NCBI RefSeq assembly: GCF_028198145.1
Contig: NZ_CP116338.1
Span: 496,001-560,000 of the forward strand
Reading direction: 5' to 3'
Length of the DNA: 64,000 bases
Source of the DNA: Microbacterium sp. nov. GSS16
GTDB lineage: Bacteria; Actinomycetota; Actinomycetes; Actinomycetales; Microbacteriaceae
Shown: positions 58,934 through 64,000 of the stretch, piece by piece
How positions within the stretch are numbered: position 1 is the first letter of the stretch
How the letters are laid out: each line of letters begins with the position of its first letter
Program-made: the position numbers and the translations under genes
The notes under the pieces: model-generated
Seen by the model: only the letters and a program-made list of their open reading frames with translations
Database searches by the model: none
What the model was told of the DNA's origin: nothing

Positions 58934-61240
58934 TCAGGCGGTGAGCTCGGCCTCGCTGGGCATGCGGCCGGAGATCTCCTCGATCAGGTCGTCGCCGGGG
59001 GCTGCCTGCTCGAACGGCGCGTCGATCTCGGCGCGCCCCAGCAGATCCTCCATGCGGCGGCGGCGCTGGCGGGTGATCAGCGTGACCACGCGACCCGAGC
59101 GACCGGCGCGACCAGTGCGCCCGGCGCGGTGCAGGTACGTCTTGTACTCGTCGGGAGCGTCGGCCTGCACGACCAGATCGATGTCGTCGACGTGGATGCC
59201 GCGAGCGGCGACATCCGTGGCGACGAGCACCTGCACCTTGCCCGCCGTCAGCTTCTGCAGGTTGCGCGTGCGCTTGGCCTGGTTGAGGTCGCCGTGCAGC
59301 GAGACAGCGGCGATGCCGGCATCTTCGAACTGCTCGGCGAGCATCTCGGCGTACGCGCGGGTGCGGGCGAAGACCAGGGTCTGCCCGTCGCGGTCGACGA
59401 GCGAGGTGAGCACGTCGGCCTTGTCGCGGTGCTCGATGACGAGCACGCGGTGGTCGATCGTGCTCGAGTCCTGGTCTTCTCCGGCGACCTCGTACACGGC
59501 CGGATCGACGAGGAACTCGTCGACGATCGCGGCGACCTCGCGGTCGAGCGTGGCCGAGAACAGCAGCTTCTGGCTCGTGGCTCCGTCGTCGAGCGCCGTG
59601 CCGGTCTTGCGCAGGATGCGCTGCACCGGCTCGGCGAAACCGAGCTCGGCCATGTGGTCGGCCTCGTCGAGCACGGCGATGCGCACCTCGGAGAGGTCGA
59701 GCTTGCGCTGCTCGATGAGGTCTTCGATGCGCCCGGGCGTGCCGATGATGATGTCGACACCCTTGTTCAGCGCACCCACCTGGCGCGCCTGCGGCACACC
59801 GCCGTAGATCTGCGTGGTGAACAGGCCCACGCTTCGGGCGATCGGCTGCACGGTGCGGTCGATCTGCAGCGCCAGCTCGCGCGTCGGCGCGAGGATGATC
59901 GCGCGCGGCTTGCGGCCGAACTCACGGCGCTTGCCCTTCTGCGACAGCAGGATGCTCTCGACGAGCGGCGCGCCGAACGCGATCGTCTTGCCCGAACCGG
60001 TGCGGCCCCGGCCGAGCACGTCGCGACCCTGCAGGATGCTGGGGATCGTCGCGGCCTGGATCGGGAAGGGCGTTGCAGCACCCATGTTCTTCAGGATCTC
60101 GACGATGTTCGAGCCGATGCCGAGGTCGCCGAAGGTCACATCTGCGACCTCGGTGGCCTGCACGGCCTCGGCCTCGAGCCGCTCGTGCACGACGTCGATC
60201 TGCTCCTCGTGCGCCTTGGCTGTAGACGTAGCGTTCCAGTCGCTGCGGTTCGGGCGGTCGTCCCGGTTCTGCCGCGCCGGACGGGCGTCACGGTCGAAAC
60301 GGGGGCGCTCGGTGCGGTCGGAACCACCACGGCGGTCGTCACGAGCCGGGCGCGCGTCACGGTCGAAGCGATCGGTGCGTGTCGGACGAGCTTCACGGTC
60401 GAAACGGCCGCCGCGCTCGGGGCGCGCATCGCGGTCGAAACGAGGGCGCTCGCTGCGCTCGAAACCACCACGACGGTCATCGCGCGCGGGACGGGCATCG
60501 CGGTCGGCGCGTCCGTATCCGCCGCGGTCGTCACGCGCCGGACGCGCGTCGCGGTCGAAGCGGCCAGGCCGGGCGTCGCGGTCGAAGCGATCGTTCCGAC
60601 CGTATCCGCCGCGGTCGTCACGCGCCGGACGCGCGTCACGCTCGAACCCGCCACGACGGTCGAAACCGCCGCGATCGTTGCGGTCGTCGCGGTCGAAACG
60701 GGCGTGACCGCCGCGGTCATCGCGGGCGGGGCGGGCATCCCTGCCGTACCGGTCGTCGCGCGACGGGCGCGCATCGCGGTCGAAGCGGTCGCGCCGCTCG
60801 TAACCGCCACGGTCATCGCGGGCGGGGCGGGCATCCCGGCCGAACCGTTCGTTGCGGTCGAAGCCGCGACCACCCTGGCGGTCGTCGCGGTCGCCCCGGT
60901 GATGCGGCGCCTCGCGGCGTCCCGACTCGGCGCGGTTGCGGATCGAGCGGGCCTCGTCCCGACCGGCGCGCTGCGTGTCCGACCAGCGTCCCTTCGGCGC
61001 CGATCCCTCGGCGTCGGCGGGGCGATAGCCCCGGTGCTTCGGGCTGACGCTGCCGGGGCGGCGGTCGCCACGGGCGTCTGACGAGAACGAGCGGCGCTCC
61101 GCGCCATCCGTCCGACGGTCGCCGTCTCGCGACGGGCGTCCGCCGGAGTGGCGCTCGTGGAACGACGGGCCGCTCTTCGCGTACCGCGGCTCGAAGTTGC
61201 GCGACGGGCGTCCGCCCTTGGGCTTGCCATTCTTGGGCAT
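58934..61240 (-). CDS. DEAD-box RNA helicase with long RD-rich N-terminal tail
   Basis: A 768-aa helicase. Residues about 1-345 are a disordered tail made of FDRDARPARDDRGGYGR-like repeats. The helicase core (about 375-740) has Walker A GRTGSGKT, PTRELA, GTPGR, DEAD, SAT, and HRAGRTGRAG. Family members normally carry such basic tails at the C-terminus, so the N-terminal placement stands out. It likely unwinds structured RNA in ribosome assembly or RNA decay, perhaps at low temperature. AGGAAACACC precedes the ATG at 61240, supporting this start against the longer reading. Confidence 0.93.
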   Translation of the reverse strand: MPKNGKPKGGRPSRNFEPRYAKSGPSFHERHSGGRPSRDGDRRTDGAERRSFSSDARGDRRPGSVSPKHRGYRPADAEGSAPKGRWSDTQRAGRDEARSIRNRAESGRREAPHHRGDRDDRQGGRGFDRNERFGRDARPARDDRGGYERRDRFDRDARPSRDDRYGRDARPARDDRGGHARFDRDDRNDRGGFDRRGGFERDARPARDDRGGYGRNDRFDRDARPGRFDRDARPARDDRGGYGRADRDARPARDDRRGGFERSERPRFDRDARPERGGRFDREARPTRTDRFDRDARPARDDRRGGSDRTERPRFDRDARPARQNRDDRPNRSDWNATSTAKAHEEQIDVVHERLEAEAVQATEVADVTFGDLGIGSNIVEILKNMGAATPFPIQAATIPSILQGRDVLGRGRTGSGKTIAFGAPLVESILLSQKGKRREFGRKPRAIILAPTRELALQIDRTVQPIARSVGLFTTQIYGGVPQARQVGALNKGVDIIIGTPGRIEDLIEQRKLDLSEVRIAVLDEADHMAELGFAEPVQRILRKTGTALDDGATSQKLLFSATLDREVAAIVDEFLVDPAVYEVAGEDQDSSTIDHRVLVIEHRDKADVLTSLVDRDGQTLVFARTRAYAEMLAEQFEDAGIAAVSLHGDLNQAKRTRNLQKLTAGKVQVLVATDVAARGIHVDDIDLVVQADAPDEYKTYLHRAGRTGRAGRSGRVVTLITRQRRRRMEDLLGRAEIDAPFEQAAPGDDLIEEISGRMPSEAELTA

Positions 61241-61347
61241 GGTGTTTCCTGACTGTCTCTGACACGAGAACAGCGTCCGCTCCGCGGGCACAGAGATCAG
61301 CGCGCGTGGGACATACCCGGGCATTCGTCGGCCGGGGCCATTCATGT

Positions 61348-61364
61348 GATGGTTATGAACCATC
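61348..61364. promoter_or_regulatory. Inverted repeat in the helicase-epimerase divergent spacer
   Basis: GATGGTT (61348-61354) and AACCATC (61358-61364) flank ATG as a perfect 7-bp inverted repeat, inside the 247-base space 61241-61487. It may be an operator or part of the helicase leader. No clear helicase promoter was identified; the rest of the space holds no gene. Confidence 0.35.
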
Positions 61365-61475
61365 GGCCCCTGAGCTCACAATGAGCATGAGTGGTGCTCG
61401 GAAGAACCGCGTGACGCGGGTGCTCGAAGCCGACTGCATCCACGATACCGGGGTTTGCTGAGAGACTGCCCGCCG

Positions 61476-61481
61476 TACGAT
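61476..61481 (+). promoter_or_regulatory. -10 element for leaderless aldose 1-epimerase mRNA
   Basis: TACGAT, six bases, then ATG 61488. TTGCTG lies 15 bases upstream as a weak -35. Confidence 0.5.
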
Positions 61482-61487
61482 GACCTC

Positions 61488-62405
61488 ATGCTTCTTGACG
61501 ATGTGATCGGGTCCCCCACCGGCATCCAGATCCACCTGCGACGCGGAGAGGTGACGGCGCAGATCGCCCAGGTCGGCGCCTCCCTTCGTCACCTGACGGT
61601 GGGCGGCGTCGAGATCGTGCCGCCCTACCCGGCCGACCAGCCGACACCGTCGTGCTCCGGGGTCGTGCTGGCCCCCTGGCCGAACCGCATCCGCGACGGC
61701 GTGTGGCAGGACGGCGACACCGAGCGCACCCTCGCGGTCAGCGAGCCGAAGTTCCGCAACGCGAGCCACGGACTGCTGCGCTACACCGCGTACGAGATCG
61801 CCGATCACACTGACGAGTCGGTCACGCTCGTCGCGAAGGTCGTGCCGCAGACCGGGTACCCGTACCTCGTCGCGACGTCGGTGACGTACGCGCTGACGGA
61901 TGCCGGGATCGACGTCACGCACACCCTCACCAACCATTCACCCGACCCCGCACCGGTCGCGCTCGGCACGCACCCGTTCTTCGCCATCGACGGCGTCGAC
62001 GCCCGCGATCTGGTGTTGGCACTGCCGGCGGAGACGTACTTCGAGACCGACGACCGGATGCTGCCCGTCGGCGAGAGCCCGGTCTCGTCGGCAACCGACC
62101 TTCGCTACGGTCGCCGACTCGGAGAGGTGCAGCTCGACACCGGGTACGCGAACCTGCACCGAGATGCCGACGGGTTGGTGCGCACCACGCTCACCGCACC
62201 GGATGGCCGCACTGTGACCCTGCAGCAGGGTGCCGGCTTCGACTATGTTCAGGCCTTCACGACCGACAAGTATCCCGGACAGCCGCTCGCCGTGGCGATC
62301 GAGCCGATGACGGCCCCCGCCGACGCCTTCAACTCGGGTCGCGGGCTGCGCCGGCTCGCGGAAGGCGAGTCGTGGACGCTGCAGTGGGGCATCCGCTTCG
62401 CCTGA
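61488..62405 (+). CDS. Aldose 1-epimerase family protein
   Basis: A 305-aa galactose-mutarotase-like enzyme that interconverts alpha and beta anomers of sugars. Motifs: NASHGLLRYTAYE (Asn, His, Arg of the sugar site), the catalytic base-pair His in GTHPFFAIDG, and the catalytic Glu in AIEPMTAPADAFN. Normal family length. ATG 61488 is preferred over an upstream TTG at 61455 because the -10 at 61476 fits a leaderless start here and homology begins at about residue 10. Confidence 0.92.
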   Translation: MLLDDVIGSPTGIQIHLRRGEVTAQIAQVGASLRHLTVGGVEIVPPYPADQPTPSCSGVVLAPWPNRIRDGVWQDGDTERTLAVSEPKFRNASHGLLRYTAYEIADHTDESVTLVAKVVPQTGYPYLVATSVTYALTDAGIDVTHTLTNHSPDPAPVALGTHPFFAIDGVDARDLVLALPAETYFETDDRMLPVGESPVSSATDLRYGRRLGEVQLDTGYANLHRDADGLVRTTLTAPDGRTVTLQQGAGFDYVQAFTTDKYPGQPLAVAIEPMTAPADAFNSGRGLRRLAEGESWTLQWGIRFA

Positions 62406-62416
62406 ATATCCGGACT

Positions 62417-62467
62417 TCACACGAAACGCAGGAGCCGATCGGACGGATCGCCCTGCGTTTCGTGTGA
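62417..62467. terminator. Bidirectional terminator between epimerase and RND genes
   Basis: TCACACGAAACGCAGG (62417-62432) pairs perfectly with 62452-62467 around a 19-base loop. It serves the convergent genes on both sides. A third partial copy of the stem sequence (CCTGCGTTTCG) follows at 62471. Confidence 0.85.
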
Positions 62468-62499
62468 GGTCCTGCGTTTCGCGAGACGTCGGAGGCGGC

Positions 62500-64000
62500 T
62501 CAGACGTCGTTCGCGGGCGGCAGGCCGCGTGAGCGCAGCTCGCGACGGGTCGGGTGATGCTCCGCCGCGACCGACGTGGCGAAGACGGATGCCGCGGCCG
62601 CAGCGGCAGAGGCTGCAGCCGCCGCCGCGGACGCAGCAGCTGCCGCGGCCATCATCGAGTCGGATGGCCGGTTCTCGTCGGGCACCATGACGGTGGCGGG
62701 AGCGGCCGGATGCTCGGATCGTGCCTCCGTCGCCGTTGCCGTTGCCGGAGCGCCGGCAGGCGCCGCGATCGCCGGATCGGCCGACGACGTCGCGGCAGCC
62801 GCGGGCGCCGGACCCGCCGCCGCGCCGCTGTCTCCCGGCACCGGTCCTCGCGGGTCGTCGCTGCCCGGGCCGAATCCCGGATCGTCGCCGTCGCGTCGCG
62901 CCGCCCGCTTCGCGTGCCGGCGCTCCTTGGCCCCCTCCACGAGGTTGTAGAGCGTCGGCAGCACGATGAGCGTGAGCACGGTCGACGACACGAGACCGCC
63001 GATCACCACGATCGCGAGCGGCTGCGAGATGAACCCGCCGTGCCCGGTGATGCCCAGCGCCATCGGGGTGAGCGCGAAGATCGTCGCGAGGGCCGTCATG
63101 AGGATCGGTCGCAGACGCTTCTCGCCTCCCGCCATCACCGCCTCGGGTGTCGTGAGCCCCTTCGCCCGGTACTGGTTGACGAGGTCGACGAGCACGATCG
63201 CGTTCGTCACCACGATTCCGATCAGCATCAGCACGCCGATCAGCGACGCGACGCCGAGCGGAACGCCCGTGACGATCTGCAGCAGGATCGCCCCGGTCGC
63301 CGCGAACGGCACCGACACGAGCAGCAGCAGCGGCTGTCGCAGCGACTTGAACGTCGCCACCATCACGACGTACACGATGAGGATCGCCGCGAGCATCGCG
63401 AGCCCGAGCTGCGAGAACGACTCGGCCTGCTGCTCGGCGACGCCGCCGACCTCGGCGCGGGCGCCGTCGGGCAGGTCGACCGCGTCGAGTGCCGCGGTCA
63501 CCGATGCAGTGGCGACGGCGAGGTCGTCGGATGCCGGCGGCACGGTGATCGTGGCGGTGCGGCGTCCCTGCTCGGTGGAGATCGAGGTGGGGCCCTCGCG
63601 CTGCTCGACGGTGGCGAGCTGCTCGAGCGGCACCGGTCCCGTCGCGGTGGGGATCGAGAGCTGCTTCAGCGCGTCGACGGACGTCGGCGGCTCGGGGTCG
63701 ACGAGGTACACCGTGAGCGCACTGTCGTCGACCTCGACCGAGCCGATCTGCTGCGGACGCATCGTGCCCGACACGATCGAGCCGACCGCGACCTCCGAGA
63801 GGCCGCGCGCGGCGGCCGCCTTACGATCGACGATCACGGCGATGTACGGCAGCGAGGCCGACAGGTTGTTCGTCACCTGCCCGATGCCGTCTCGTCCGTC
63901 GAGCTCCTTCATGAGCGCGTCGGTGCCGGTCTGCAGGTCGTCGGCGTTCGGCGCCGTCACGGTGACCTCGATGTCGCTCGAGCCGAACCCGCCGCCGGTC
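62500..64000 (-). CDS. AcrB-type RND efflux transporter, C-terminal part
   Basis: The N-terminal part lies beyond position 64000; the reading frame is open from the window edge (GGGFGSSDIEVTV at the edge). Visible parts are the second porter region (EVDDSALTVYLVDPEPP, VDLPDGARAEVGG) and about six membrane helices ending at LPTLYNLVEG, as in HAE1/AcrB permeases. The 130-residue C-terminal tail is low-complexity, with a long Ala/Ser run near 62590-62650, and ends GLPPANDV. RND pumps of the AcrB type are unusual but known in actinobacteria. Substrate unknown. Confidence 0.9.
   Translation of the reverse strand, partial: TGGGFGSSDIEVTVTAPNADDLQTGTDALMKELDGRDGIGQVTNNLSASLPYIAVIVDRKAAAARGLSEVAVGSIVSGTMRPQQIGSVEVDDSALTVYLVDPEPPTSVDALKQLSIPTATGPVPLEQLATVEQREGPTSISTEQGRRTATITVPPASDDLAVATASVTAALDAVDLPDGARAEVGGVAEQQAESFSQLGLAMLAAILIVYVVMVATFKSLRQPLLLLVSVPFAATGAILLQIVTGVPLGVASLIGVLMLIGIVVTNAIVLVDLVNQYRAKGLTTPEAVMAGGEKRLRPILMTALATIFALTPMALGITGHGGFISQPLAIVVIGGLVSSTVLTLIVLPTLYNLVEGAKERRHAKRAARRDGDDPGFGPGSDDPRGPVPGDSGAAAGPAPAAAATSSADPAIAAPAGAPATATATEARSEHPAAPATVMVPDENRPSDSMMAAAAAASAAAAAASAAAAAASVFATSVAAEHHPTRRELRSRGLPPANDV

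Noticed and set aside
61455..61487. Upstream TTG start for the epimerase (eleven extra codons)
   Set aside because: The extra codons cover the TACGAT -10 element and have no ribosome site; family similarity begins after ATG 61488.

Overview
The window is high-GC actinobacterial DNA and most resembles Microbacteriaceae, probably Microbacterium or a close relative. Supporting signs are very high third-position GC, heavy use of GTG/TTG starts, a leaderless promoter pattern (a TANNNT -10 hexamer, six bases, then the start codon) on six genes, an ESX-like type VII secretion locus, FHA/PknB-type signalling proteins and an intein-split Rv2578c-type radical SAM protein. No rRNA, tRNA, CRISPR array or insertion sequence was seen. 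Genus placement is inference; no search could be run.

Region 1 (1-27,030, minus strand) is a compact type VII secretion (T7SS) locus. A roughly 24-kb operon runs from 26,917 down to 2,751: a giant Ig-like/FN3 surface protein, MoxR AAA+ ATPase, DUF58 protein, TgpA-type transglutaminase-like protein, RDD-FHA membrane protein, PP2C phosphatase, FHA protein, Ser/Thr kinase, FHA-HTH protein, second RDD-FHA protein, an EssC/EccC-type FtsK ATPase with its own FHA domain, a zinc-ribbon fragment and two small proteins. Almost all genes overlap their neighbour by 1-4 bases. A second operon (2,588 to beyond position 1) encodes a WXG100 protein, a small helical partner, a 415-aa putative secreted substrate and membrane/hypothetical proteins. 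Both operons begin with nearly the same 20-bp inverted repeat, placed 21-22 bp upstream of a TAGGNT -10 element, so machine and substrates look co-regulated. EccB, EccD, EccE and mycosin are absent, as expected of an EssC-centred system.

Region 2 (27,041-42,055, minus strand) is a second, diverged copy of the accessory module without the ATPase or WXG100 genes: kinase, giant Ig-like protein, MoxR, DUF58, transglutaminase-like, FHA, PP2C and a small tail-anchored protein. In both modules the transglutaminase-like protein has lost its catalytic Cys, and in the second copy also its His. Short acidic-L/F-[DE]-x-T motifs next to FHA domains and in protein tails suggest kinase sites read by FHA domains. 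My working model is that STPK/PP2C/FHA signalling controls assembly of a membrane-anchored Ig-fold structure, with MoxR/DUF58 and a pseudo-transglutaminase as assembly factors, next to a T7SS pump.

Region 3 (42,279-56,431) is ordinary chromosome: tag glycosylase, acyl-CoA oxidase, a methionine ABC importer (metNIQ), a divergent OsmC/Ohr protein, RecQ, an ECF transporter (S protein plus a fused ATPase-ATPase-T protein), acyl-CoA dehydrogenase and a VanY-type peptidase. Its intergenic spaces hold very long perfect hairpins (31-bp and 28-bp stems) and 24-bp tandem repeats.

Region 4 (56,526-64,000) has the radical SAM gene with a 345-aa LAGLIDADG intein inserted exactly at the third iron-sulfur cysteine, a small membrane protein, a DEAD-box helicase with a long RD-rich N-terminal tail, an aldose 1-epimerase, a strong convergent terminator, and the 3' part of an AcrB-type RND transporter that runs off the window.
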